Under the pieces are notes generated by a model. The model worked only from the letters and a program-made list of their open reading frames with translations. It was not told the DNA's origin and did no database searches. A program made the translations under genes and the position numbers. This document shows positions 7,194-17,300 of a stretch of DNA of 64,000 nt, piece by piece. Position 1 is the stretch's first letter, and each line of letters begins with the position of its first letter. The DNA comes from CAIYUC01 sp963682005 (GTDB taxonomy: Bacteria; Bacteroidota; Bacteroidia; Bacteroidales; FEN-979). The DNA is taken from positions 2,108,001 to 2,172,000 of the forward strand of contig OY820914.1 of NCBI GenBank assembly GCA_963682005.1, written 5' to 3'.

Positions 7194-9166
7194 AGGATAT
7201 TGAAGAACAACAGTGAGAAAATGATCAGGATGAAGACAAAGGCATACAATATATAATGCTGGATATTGCCGGTTTGTAACCGTGCGAGTTTCTTCAGCAC
7301 AAGCATGATAAGATCAAGCACATAATTTAATCCGCCACGGAAAACATCCCTGGGATGACGATGGAATTCCCTGGCTGCCGGGAAAATTTCATCTTCGGGA
7401 ACAGGCAGGTATTCATCGCAGGAATGCACGATCGGAGCCGAAAGTTCCGCGAAATTAGCAGCATAGGACGTCCCGGTGTATTGCTGCCTGGGCGTCCCGG
7501 CTGTATACCCGCAACCCCAGGTCGGACCAGATCTCAGTATCCTGTTCCGCAGGGTAAAATGCCGGATACCCCAGACGATCAATACCATTATAATAAGGAT
7601 GATGCTGATAACCGATATTTTTGAAAAGATGGTGGTCATGGAAACCAGGTCGATGCCCGGTTGAAGATGGAATTGACCCTCAACGATCAACGAAATGGGA
7701 CGGATAAAAAGCATAGGAATAAAGCCGATCACCACAAGCAAAATGGCGGTCAGGTATTGAGGAAAAAGCATCCCTGTCCCGACTTCTGCCAATGGCTGGC
7801 TGTAATCTTTTCTCGGTGTTCCGAGGAAAACAACCCCGAAAACCTTGGTAAAACAGAATATAGCAAGTCCGCCGATCATGACAAGTGCGGTCAATGCCAG
7901 CATCATCACCAATGATTCATAGGCTGTGCCTGCGGATAACCCTCTGATCAGCCCTGAATAGATGAGAAATTCAGAAATGAAGCCGTTCAGCGGGGGAAGA
8001 CCGCAGATCGCCATGGAACCCAAAAGGAAGAGGAAGGCCGTATGCGGCATCTTATGGATCACACCACCGAGCTGTTCAATATTCCTTGTATGAAAGATCT
8101 TATGGACTGCTCCTGTAGCATAGAAAAGCAAAGATTTGAACAGGGAATGGTTGAGCACATGAAGCAGGCTTCCGGTAAACCCCAGGATCGCCAGTACAGG
8201 GTTGTTGAGCCCGATCCCCATCATGCCGATCCCGGCGCCCATCCCGATGATCCCGATATTTTCGATGCTGTGGTAGGCCAGCAGTTTTTTCATGTCATGC
8301 TGGATGATGGCCATCATCACCCCGAGAAGGCCGGAAATGGCCGAAATAATGAGAACGATCCACCCGATGCTCAGGAAATCATGACGGATATAAGTCATCA
8401 CCCGGATTATCCCGTAGATCCCCATTTTGATCATCACACCCGACATCACACCGGAGACATGTGTCGGAGCGGCCGGATGGGCTTCGGGCAACCATGTATG
8501 AAATGGTATGAATCCCGCCTTGATGGCAAAACCTGCGAAAAACAGCAGGAACAGGCCGGAATTCGAATGATCGGCAAAATACGATCCAAGCGCATCAAAG
8601 CTCATCTCACCCGTGCCCGCCTCGCAGATCAGGAAGGCGATCACCAGCAGAACCAGTCCGATGTGCATCTGGATTAGATAGTTGACAGCCGTTTTCAGGG
8701 TCGTCCTTTTTTCAGCTTCAAACAGGATCAGCATGAAAGAGGAAACGGCCATGAGTTCCCAGGCGATCAGGAACGACAGCCCATCCCTGAGCATGAGCAC
8801 TCCAAGCATGGATAAATGGAGCCAGATATAGCTGAAATAATGAAGGGCGAACTGCGCATCATTTTTCGATCTGCTGTAAATTTCCAGGTATCCTTTGGAA
8901 TAAATCAATCCCGTCAGCACCGTGAAATTCGTTACAAGGATGAAAAAAGCGCTGAGATTGTCAAGAACGAGGTTGATCTGTCCAAACGGACCAAGAAAGA
9001 CAAATTGCCGGATCCCCTGTCCGGGGATCATGGTAAAACACGGGATGGACGTGAGCAATACTGTTATTATTGCTACCGTAAGTACATAATAATACCTCAC
9101 CTTCCCGGGAATGACCGGGATCAGGAACGACAGGATAACCGGTGCAACAATGATGTAATGCCCCAT
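7190..9166 (-). CDS. hyfB: HyfB-like (NuoL-type) antiporter-like subunit, first gene of the operon
   Basis: The 658-residue polytopic protein is of the NuoL/HyfB/MrpA type. Key parts: LIAWELMAVSSFMLI (conserved Glu), AGFIPFHTWLPEAHPAAP followed by THVSGVMSGVMIKMG (Lys of the proton channel), LAYHSIENIG, and a histidine-rich LHVLNHSLFKSLLF helix. The C-terminal 130 residues contain a small Cys pair region (TWGCGYTAG) typical of HyfB and end in a final membrane helix. It heads the six-gene minus-strand operon. A -7-like box (TTACTTTG read on the minus strand, + coordinates 9177-9184, one mismatch) lies only about 10 bp before the ATG. hyfA, hyfD and hyfH equivalents are absent, as in many Ehr-type clusters. 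Confidence 0.85.
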   Translation of the reverse strand: MGHYIIVAPVILSFLIPVIPGKVRYYYVLTVAIITVLLTSIPCFTMIPGQGIRQFVFLGPFGQINLVLDNLSAFFILVTNFTVLTGLIYSKGYLEIYSRSKNDAQFALHYFSYIWLHLSMLGVLMLRDGLSFLIAWELMAVSSFMLILFEAEKRTTLKTAVNYLIQMHIGLVLLVIAFLICEAGTGEMSFDALGSYFADHSNSGLFLLFFAGFAIKAGFIPFHTWLPEAHPAAPTHVSGVMSGVMIKMGIYGIIRVMTYIRHDFLSIGWIVLIISAISGLLGVMMAIIQHDMKKLLAYHSIENIGIIGMGAGIGMMGIGLNNPVLAILGFTGSLLHVLNHSLFKSLLFYATGAVHKIFHTRNIEQLGGVIHKMPHTAFLFLLGSMAICGLPPLNGFISEFLIYSGLIRGLSAGTAYESLVMMLALTALVMIGGLAIFCFTKVFGVVFLGTPRKDYSQPLAEVGTGMLFPQYLTAILLVVIGFIPMLFIRPISLIVEGQFHLQPGIDLVSMTTIFSKISVISIILIIMVLIVWGIRHFTLRNRILRSGPTWGCGYTAGTPRQQYTGTSYAANFAELSAPIVHSCDEYLPVPEDEIFPAAREFHRHPRDVFRGGLNYVLDLIMLVLKKLARLQTGNIQHYILYAFVFILIIFSLLFFNIL

Positions 9167-9283
9167 TTTAGGGATGCAAAGTAACGGAAATCTTCACTTC
9201 AGAACGTGATGATCAGGGATTACTTATAAACACCCTCCGGGTGATATCCTGCCTCTTCACCATTTCCTGTTCCTGCAGGGTAA

Positions 9284-9511
9284 TTGAACCGGCAGTATGG
9301 GTGTGTGTCCCGTAAAAATATTTCACCACCTCCGCCTGATCATGGGTATGCGGGAAACGGCGACCATACCGCCTATTCCATAATGAAGGGCAGTTCAGAG
9401 GAAGCCGTCAAGAAAATGATCCCGCAGGATATGCTGGCAAACGCAAAGATCGAAAAGGTTGACAAGCTGACTGCAACCGAGATTGAGAATATGCACAAGG
9501 ACAAAAAGTAA
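9284..9511 (+). pseudogene. Probable 5'-truncated remnant of a small protein gene
   Basis: The open frame would start at a TTG with no usable ribosome-binding site. Only its last 45 residues look protein-like: GDHTAYSIMKGSSEEAVKKM to ENMHKDKK, with a GDHT motif and a pattern (acidic residue, A-rich helix, P-Q-D) seen at the C-terminus of small (about 90-residue) uncharacterised single-domain proteins. The N-terminal half expected for such a protein is missing. A strong terminator follows 22 bp after the stop, which supports a once-real gene. It could also be a 40-residue ORF beginning at an internal ATG near 9383. Confidence 0.35.
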
Positions 9512-9532
9512 CGGGTCAGCCGGATTATTTGG

Positions 9533-9575
9533 AAACCCCCGTAAACCAATTTGCTTCACGGGGGGTTTTATTTTA
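9533..9575 (+). terminator. Rho-independent terminator
   Basis: A stem AAACCCCCGT / ACGGGGGGTTT with a 15-nt loop is followed by a T-rich tail. It ends the small gene remnant and lies before the GT87-like gene. Confidence 0.75.
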
Positions 9576-9660
9576 TTCCTTACATTTGGACAGTAATCCG
9601 GATTTCGTGAAAGTCAACTATCAATTTCGCCATACCATAATTAATAAGGAGAATCCTTTG

Positions 9661-10824
9661 ATGGGGTTTTCAGTGTTCGTGGTTGTGATCTGCATACTCA
9701 ACATCACCCTGAATATGGTGAACGGGCGGTTCTGGATGTCGGATTTCAAGGTATACTACATGGCGGCAAAAATGCTGGTTTCCGGCGGGCAGGTTTACCT
9801 TCAGTCGTTCGGGGTATCATCAGGGATCTATAAATACAGTCCTGTGATCCTGGTCTTCTTTCTGCCCTATACGCTTTTCTCATACCAGGTTGCGGCAATC
9901 CTTCATTTTTTTATCCTCAGTTTCTGTTTCTGGTATTCCTACATCCTGATCAGAAGGCTTATGGTGACCTGGTTCTTTACCGATCCTCTGAAAAAGGAAG
10001 GACTCCTTTTATCCGCAGCTTTCGCCTTCTGCCTTATCCACCTTGTTCGGGAATTGTATCTCGGGAATATCAATATCGTCCTTTTGTTGCTCTGTTTGAT
10101 TGCCCTGGTTAAAATCCTCGCGAAGAAAGATCTCCAGGCCGGCTTGATCCTGGCCATCGTATTCCTGGCAAAGCCGTTCTTCCTGCTTTTGCTGATCCCG
10201 CTGGTAGTCAGAATGAAGACCCGGGTGATCGGATCCATCATCCTCTTTATTTTTGCCGGACTTATCATTCCCTTCATTTTCCCCGGGCCTTACCGGAGCA
10301 TAACGCTGTATCATGACTGGATCAAAACAATGAGGATCCATGAACAGGGCTTTCCCGGGATGAATTCGATTGATTATATGCTCAGGCATTTTTTATATCC
10401 TGGCCTCTCAGAATGGGCCTCAGTCCTGGTGATCTTCTTCTGCGGAATCCTGCTCGCAACATTTATTTTCCTGAACAAGAGGAGAGAACAAAGAAATGGT
10501 AACGCGGAAAAGGATGCGTCTGCTGGCTTAAGTTTTGAATGGTTCCTCATTCTTGCATTGCTGCCGGATCTCGTAAAAACCGATTCCGAGCATTTTCTTG
10601 CCACCGGTCCCCTTGTCACGTTTTTGATCTACTTTATTGCCGTCAGGAGATCATATGTGCTCATTCCTGTTTTGGCAATCCTTTTCTTTTTCTTCGGGGC
10701 CAACTCAACGGACCTCCTGGGAAAGGACCTCTCAGACCGGCTTTTCACTATGGGGTTATTGGGGTTGAGCAACCTGGCACTCATTATCCTTTCCATATTC
10801 CTTTTTTTAAAATGTATAATCTAA
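9661..10824 (+). CDS. GT87-family membrane glycosyltransferase (DUF2029-like)
   Basis: The product is a polytopic protein of about 387 residues with some ten membrane helices. The first loop has SDFKVYYMAAKML and then YKYSPVILVFFLPYTLF, the acidic-residue-plus-YY and YKYSP pattern of polyprenol-phosphate-mannose-dependent GT87/PimE-like transferases. It probably transfers a sugar from a polyprenyl-phosphate donor to an extracytoplasmic acceptor; the acceptor is unknown. The ATG at 9661 is preceded by AAGGAG at a good distance, so it was preferred; the open frame extends upstream to 9529 and through the terminator, and GTG 9607 is an alternative. It stands alone, followed by an inverted repeat. 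Confidence 0.7.
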   Translation: MGFSVFVVVICILNITLNMVNGRFWMSDFKVYYMAAKMLVSGGQVYLQSFGVSSGIYKYSPVILVFFLPYTLFSYQVAAILHFFILSFCFWYSYILIRRLMVTWFFTDPLKKEGLLLSAAFAFCLIHLVRELYLGNINIVLLLLCLIALVKILAKKDLQAGLILAIVFLAKPFFLLLLIPLVVRMKTRVIGSIILFIFAGLIIPFIFPGPYRSITLYHDWIKTMRIHEQGFPGMNSIDYMLRHFLYPGLSEWASVLVIFFCGILLATFIFLNKRREQRNGNAEKDASAGLSFEWFLILALLPDLVKTDSEHFLATGPLVTFLIYFIAVRRSYVLIPVLAILFFFFGANSTDLLGKDLSDRLFTMGLLGLSNLALIILSIFLFLKCII

Positions 10825-11361
10825 AATGCAAAATGGTAATAACAGGATCTATTTTACCATTTTGCATCTTGCCATGTTGCATTTCATTAAGGGTCAAAAA
10901 ATCTTATCAACCATAAAAGTTAGGTAATCCTCCAATTGTGAAATAGAAAACAAAAACATAGCGTCAACGGAAAAATTTATTAAAAAATGTTAACAAGTTC
11001 AGATTATCCCATTTTGTATTATATTTACACTTCGAAATTCCATTAGGGAAAACTTCAGTATGAAGGGGAAATGCCGGGAACATAAGGATAGACTGGAGTT
11101 TTCGGATGAAAGTGTGAATTTGGTCACAAAAAATATTTTTTTGTGATCTGGTGTTTTTTTTGAAAATTTATTTTGAAGTAACAAAAATTCTTATATTTAC
11201 CGGTCTAATTTTAGTATAAATCCATAGAAATATTTGATAGAACAAGCATAAAAGCATAATAGATACTGATGATTTCGAATTTTTAGCGTTGATTTGCCAC
11301 AAATCAAATCACTATATATGTCCCGTTAATTCAATCAATCATTAACCAAAATTCAATCTTT
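10825..11361. other. AT-rich gene-free stretch before the large surface protein gene
   Basis: The 537 bp hold a perfect 14-bp inverted repeat (10826-10839 / 10854-10867, 14-nt loop) just after the GT87-like stop, possibly a terminator without a T-tract, and a second inverted repeat (TCACAAAAAA-type arms, 11124-11146). TATATTTA at 11192-11199 with TTTG 16 bp upstream is a weak promoter candidate for the gene at 11362. No credible gene was seen; a 28-codon frame at 11060-11146 has no supporting features. Confidence 0.6.
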
Positions 11362-14300
11362 ATGAAAAAGCTTTTACTGTTTCTATTCTTGCTTTTCCTT
11401 TGGGCTGGAAGCTCATGGGGCACTACAGTTCAAATTGGATCGGGTACTTCAACATCTTCTGTATTGCCGATCAATGCTTATTATGGCTATACTTACAGTC
11501 AGCAGATCATTCTTGCTTCTGACATTGTAGCTGGTGGCGGTGATACCGGTCCGATCAACAAGATCCGGTTCTATTTTAACAGTGGTCCGACAGCCACAAC
11601 CAATTGGGTGAACTGGACCATTTACATCGGAAATACGACAAAAACAAGCTTCTCCTCAACCACGGACTGGGTTGCCGTTGGCACCCTGACTTCGGTCTTT
11701 TCAGGCAGCATTCCTGCTGTTGCAGTTGGAACATGGATGGAAATTACACTAAGCACTCCATTCCCTTATGTCGCCGGTAATAACATTATTGTTGCCGTTG
11801 ACGAAAATACTCCCAGCTATTCTGCAAGCAGTGTTTACTGGGGTTCATGGATCCCGGGTGCAACCTCCCGCAGTATATATTACTACAGTGACAGTACTAA
11901 CCCAAACCCTGCTACACCACCGACAGGGTCAACAACAACAGCAGTAAGCAGAATCCAGTTTGATATGACAGCGGCTTCCTGTCTACCTCCAACCAATTTA
12001 ACGGCTACAAACATCACACAAACCGGTGCAAAACTCGGGTGGACAGCAGGCGGAACAGAAACCGCTTGGGAATATGTCATCGGAGTCAGCCCCGTTGCCC
12101 CTCCTTCCGGAGCAGGCACAGCGACTGCCACAAATCCTACACCAGTAGGCGGTCTTCTTGCAAACACCACGTACCAGTATTATGTAAGATCCAGCTGCGG
12201 AGGAACGTTCAGCGGATATGCAGGACCATACACCTTCAAAACATTGTGTGATGTCGGATCTGTGCCTTTCCTAGAGAATTTTGATTCTTATACAATACCT
12301 GCAGTAGGTTGCTGGACCGTTATCAATGCAAATGCAGACGCAATCTACTGGTATACCACCACAACCAATCCAAGGTCAGCACCAAACTGTATGTTCATTG
12401 GTTATAACAGTTCGCTTGCCATGAACGACTGGTTCATTTCCAACGGATTGCCGCTCACAGGTGGCAAGAGTTATACTGTTGATTTTTATTACAGGGTTTA
12501 TTCTGCTTCATTCCCCGAAAACCTGGAAGTTAAATGGGGCGATGCACCCACCGTGGCGGGTATGACAAGTTCCGCCATCTGGACAATGAGCGGCATTGTC
12601 AACACTTCATACGCATTGGCGACATGTACGTTCACACCGGCTACAAACGGAACATATTATGTCGGCTGGCATGGCTTCAGCGCAATGGATGAAGACGGAA
12701 TTTTTGTTGACGACATCAACATCTATGAAACACCAACCTGTCCGTTCCCGATCAATTTAACTGCTACTGCCATCACCAATAATTCAGCCAACATCGGCTG
12801 GACACCTGGTGGCACAGAAACTGCCTGGGAATATGCCTATGGAGTTGCTCCTTACGGACCTCCGGTCGGTGCAGGAACAGCTACTACAAGTAATCCTACA
12901 CCACTCGCGGGACTTTCTGGCAATACAACGTACAATTATTATGTCAGAGCAAATTGTGGCACAGAATTCAGCACATGGACATTAGCGGGTACATTTACAA
13001 CAGATTGCGACCCGGTTGCCGCGATAAATGAGAATTTCGATGCGGTCGTATCACCTGTTCTCCCGGCTTGCTGGAAAAAATATACTTCACCATTGTGGAC
13101 ATCTCAGTATGTACAAACATATACATCGTTGCCCAGTTCATCTCCGAATTGTGTGATATTGTACAGTTCCGGAGCAACCATTGCAACGGAAGCACCAATA
13201 TTGATCTCGCCGAGGCTCAGCAACCTGAATTCAGGTACATTCCAGCTTACGTTTGATGCAAAGGGATCAAGCACCAATACATCGATCATCGTAGGAACAA
13301 TGTCTGATCCTGCTAACCCCGCAACATTCACTGCTTTCCAGACAGTTACAGGATTAAGCATCTCTGCGTGGACTACCTATACCCTGAGTTTTGCTTCTTA
13401 TACAGGTTCTGATACTTACATTGCATTCAGGCATCCGCTCACAACCACCTATTATTATGTGTATGTTGACAATGTCGCATGGGAGCTCATTCCTCCATGT
13501 CCGAAACCTACAGGCCTCACAGCGTTGAATATAACAAACAACTCTGCTGACCTTGGCTGGACAGCTGGCGGTTCAGAATCTACCTGGGAATATGTCATCG
13601 GCGTATCTCCGGTTGCTCCGCCGACGGGTTCCGGCACGGCAACAAACCTCAACCCTGTAAACGTCGGCGGTTTGTTAGCCAATACAACTTACCAGTATTA
13701 TGTACGTGCTATTTGCGGAGATCCCAATGGAAACAGTGTATGGAATGGTCCTTTCTCATTCAAAACATTGTGCGATCCTATAGGCACATTCCCATGGAGC
13801 GAAAATTTCGATGCCATGGTAACCATCGGTAACAATATTGTGCCGGATTGCTGGCTAGTTACATCGGGTTCAGGCACGCCATGGTCTTCTGGCAATGCCG
13901 CTTCAATTTCTTACAACGACCCGTGTTCGGCACCGAATTATGTGTATGTATATTATAGTCCTTCGGCTACAGATAAATTCCTCATCACTCCGGGATTCTC
14001 TCTGTCAGCAGGAACCGTTTACGGGTTCTCTTTTGACTGGGTAGGTGATAATTACGCCGGATGGACAGCTACAGCCATGGTCAACACCACACAGTCGGGA
14101 ACAGGCGCAACAGCCCTGGGAGATCCTTTCCTTGCAGCTGGAACAACTGCTCCTACAACGTGTACCAACGTAATGAAAACATTCTCCCCAACCACCAGCG
14201 GAACTTACTATTTCATGGTAAAAGTAAACAATACCGGTGTGCCATGGGATCTTGGCTTTGATAATTTCGGGTTAGCGATTATTCCAACCGGAACATTACA

Positions 14301-17300
14301 GGGCACTGTCACCGATTGCTTCAATGGTTACCCGTTGAAAAATGCACCGGTAACTGCAGGAGCATACAGCACTACGACTGATAACGGTGGTGTTTATCAA
14401 TTCTCTGCATTACCTGTTGGAACCTATACGGTTGATTTCAGCCAGACAGGTTACATTACCAAGCATGATGCAGGTGTATCAATCACAGAAGGAGCCGTTA
14501 CAATTAAGGATGAGTGCCTCAATTACAATCTTGCTGCACCAAGCGGATTAGTTGCAACTGTTACTTATCCGAACGTACATCTTACCTGGCTTGCACCGAA
14601 TTCCACCCCTGATCAGTGGATCAAATGGGAGAATACAACGTCCGGTGGTGGCGTTGGTTGGGGCTCAGGTTCATGTAATGCAGTGGGTGCTTCCAGGTGG
14701 TCAGTTGCCGATATCGCCCCGTACAGCGGAATGTACCTGAAAAAGATACGGTTCGTTCCCTACACAGGAGGTTCTTATGCAACAACCGGATATTCCTTTA
14801 CACTGAAGGTTTACAAGGGAGCAAGCTCGGCATCTCTTTCCGAGGTTTATTCACAGGCTGTTCCTACCATTACATTCAATGTGTATAACGATGTTACACT
14901 GACAACACCGGTCCAGATTGACGGAAGCCAGGAATTCTGGTTTGGCTTCGAGGCAATCGCTGCCCAGGGTTATCCTTTTGGTATTGATGCTGGTCCTGGT
15001 ATTGCAGGTAAAGGTGATATGATTCTTAGCGGTGGCGCATGGTATTCCATGGTTACTGACTGGGCATTGAACTATAATTTCATGATCCAGGGATATGTTT
15101 CCGGAACATCCTCGAAATCTCCGATGTTGCTCCCGATGACCGAACAGAAGACCGCAGATATTATGCTTCCGGCTTCTTTACCAACTCCTGGAAACAGCAC
15201 AGTTAAGCCAACTGCAGCATTACTTGACCACCCACTACACCTTGAAACCATTGAAATGAATGCGAATTCAGATCTTGGCGATAACATTCCTCCTCTTGGT
15301 GAAACAGGGTACAATGTATACAGGAATTTGACCCAGCTCTCAAACAACCAGCCGGATCTGTTCTATGATGACCTCGGACTTTCCCCAGGAAGCTATACAT
15401 ATGATGTAACTGCCGTTTATCCGCAGGGAGAATCCCCGAAGATAAGTGTTACAGTTCAGATCTACAGCTGCTACTGGCCAACCGATGTTGTTGTTCCGAA
15501 TGCTACACTGACCACAACTTCTGCTGTTGCAAGCTGGACACCATCCACAATCTCCCCGGTAACACATTGGGTTGTTGAATATGGCCCAACCGGTTTTGCA
15601 CACGGAACAGGCACAGTGGCCGATGTTCTCACAACACCGTCTTATACGATGACTCCTTTACTCCCGGGAACAGTTTACGATGTTTATGTAAGAACTGTTT
15701 GTACTCCTGGCGACAGCAGCCTCTGGGTAAAGAAAACCTTCCGTACACATTACTTTAACTGCCCGGCAGGTTCAGTGGCAGAACTCGAAGTTTGCGGTGA
15801 TACCACAAATAATGGTTGTAACAATGTCATTCCGGCATTTGAACCCATCTCATGCGGTACCACAGTTTGCGGAACAGCATTCTTTAACGGAACAACCCGT
15901 GATACCGACTGGTACACATTCACCATCGGTGAAACTATGGACGTTACCCTGACAGGTGCGGCAGAATTTTCATTCCTCATGGGATTCATCGCTTCACCAT
16001 GTCCTGCAACTGCATTCCTTTACTCGACAACATCTGTGGCTGGTGCAACAGCATCCCTGACAGCTCATCTCACAGCTGGCACCTATTATGCTTTTGCAGC
16101 GCCACAATTCCTCGAAAAGGTTATTTGTGATTCATTGTCAAAATATTACCTGACGATGACATGCAGCACATGTTTTGCACCAACTTCCCTGACAGCTCTC
16201 AATATCACGGAAACTACAGCTGACCTTAACTGGACACCGGTAGGGACAGAAACCGAATGGGAATATGTAATAGGACTTAACCCACTTCCACTTCCTGTTG
16301 GCTCCGGAACAGTAGCCACAGCAACCACGGTACCAGTTGGTGGATTGATAGGTTCATCATCTTACCAGTTCTATGTAAGGTCAAGCTGCGGCAGTGGAGT
16401 TTATAGTGCATGGGTAGGACCTTACACGTTCAACACGCTTTGCCCGAGCTTTGATTTGCCAGTTATCGAGGATTTCCCGACATCTGCAAGTCCGGCATGC
16501 TGGTACCAGGAGTCCACCACAGCTTCATTCGCATGGTCAATTTCAAATTCAAACCTTGCCGGTGGCACACCATATGAAGCAAAATGCACATGGCTGGATG
16601 AAACCGGAACATACAGGTTTGTAACACCTCCGATGAACACCGCCGGACTCTCAACAATACATCTTTCATTCAGGCAGTATCTTGATGATTACGCTGCCGG
16701 GATCAACGACGTGAACGTGATGGTACAATCAAGCTCCGACGGAGTTACCTGGACAAACGAGTGGGTCTATCCGGCTGGTCTTGGTATCGATATTCCTGCT
16801 GAATTAAAGGAAATGGATATCACGAACAACCTGGGCGGTACAACATTCATTGCCTGGACTGTTGACGGTTACCTTTATGACATCAACTACTGGTATGTTG
16901 ACACAATCAGTGTTACCGGACCTGCTGCTACAACCAAAACACTTACGGTTAAAGTCTTCCTGGAAGGATTCTATGATGTTCCAACAGGTATGATGAACAA
17001 GACTCAGGATGTCAATCCGGATGATTACACCCAATTCGATAAATGGCCGTTAACTCACGTTGATACGGTAAGCGTATTGCTGGTAGAAGACCTTGTCTCC
17101 TGGCCGGAACCAATACCTTATAACTATGAGGCACACGGACAGTTTATTGATACGGATGGTAATATCAACATCACTGACATACCGGGAACTCTTTCGGGCA
17201 ATTACTTTATTGTCATCAAACATCGTCAGACTGTAGAAACATGGAGTGCTGCACCTGTGCCTTTTACAGGAATGGCTATCAACTATGATTTCACAATCGC

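Noticed and set aside
8042..8677. Plus-strand open frame of 211 codons opposite hyfB
   Set aside because: It is rich in His/Asp/Gln from the mirrored codons of a membrane protein and lies fully inside a well-supported gene.
1536..9166. Functional NiFe hydrogenase 4 or formate hydrogenlyase
   Set aside because: The NiFe ligand motifs and proximal-cluster cysteines are absent, and no maturation or formate dehydrogenase genes are present.
9213..9390. Minus-strand open frame upstream of hyfB (HTHDQAEVVKYFYG part)
   Set aside because: It has no start codon with context, stops before hyfB in another frame and matches nothing that I recognise; it is probably chance.
9529..9660. Longer start for the GT87-like gene
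   Set aside because: This would place the start codon at the base of a terminator hairpin; ATG 9661 has a good AAGGAG site.
11060..11146. 28-codon frame before the large surface protein
   Set aside because: There is no ribosome-binding site or promoter at suitable distance, and it overlaps an inverted repeat.
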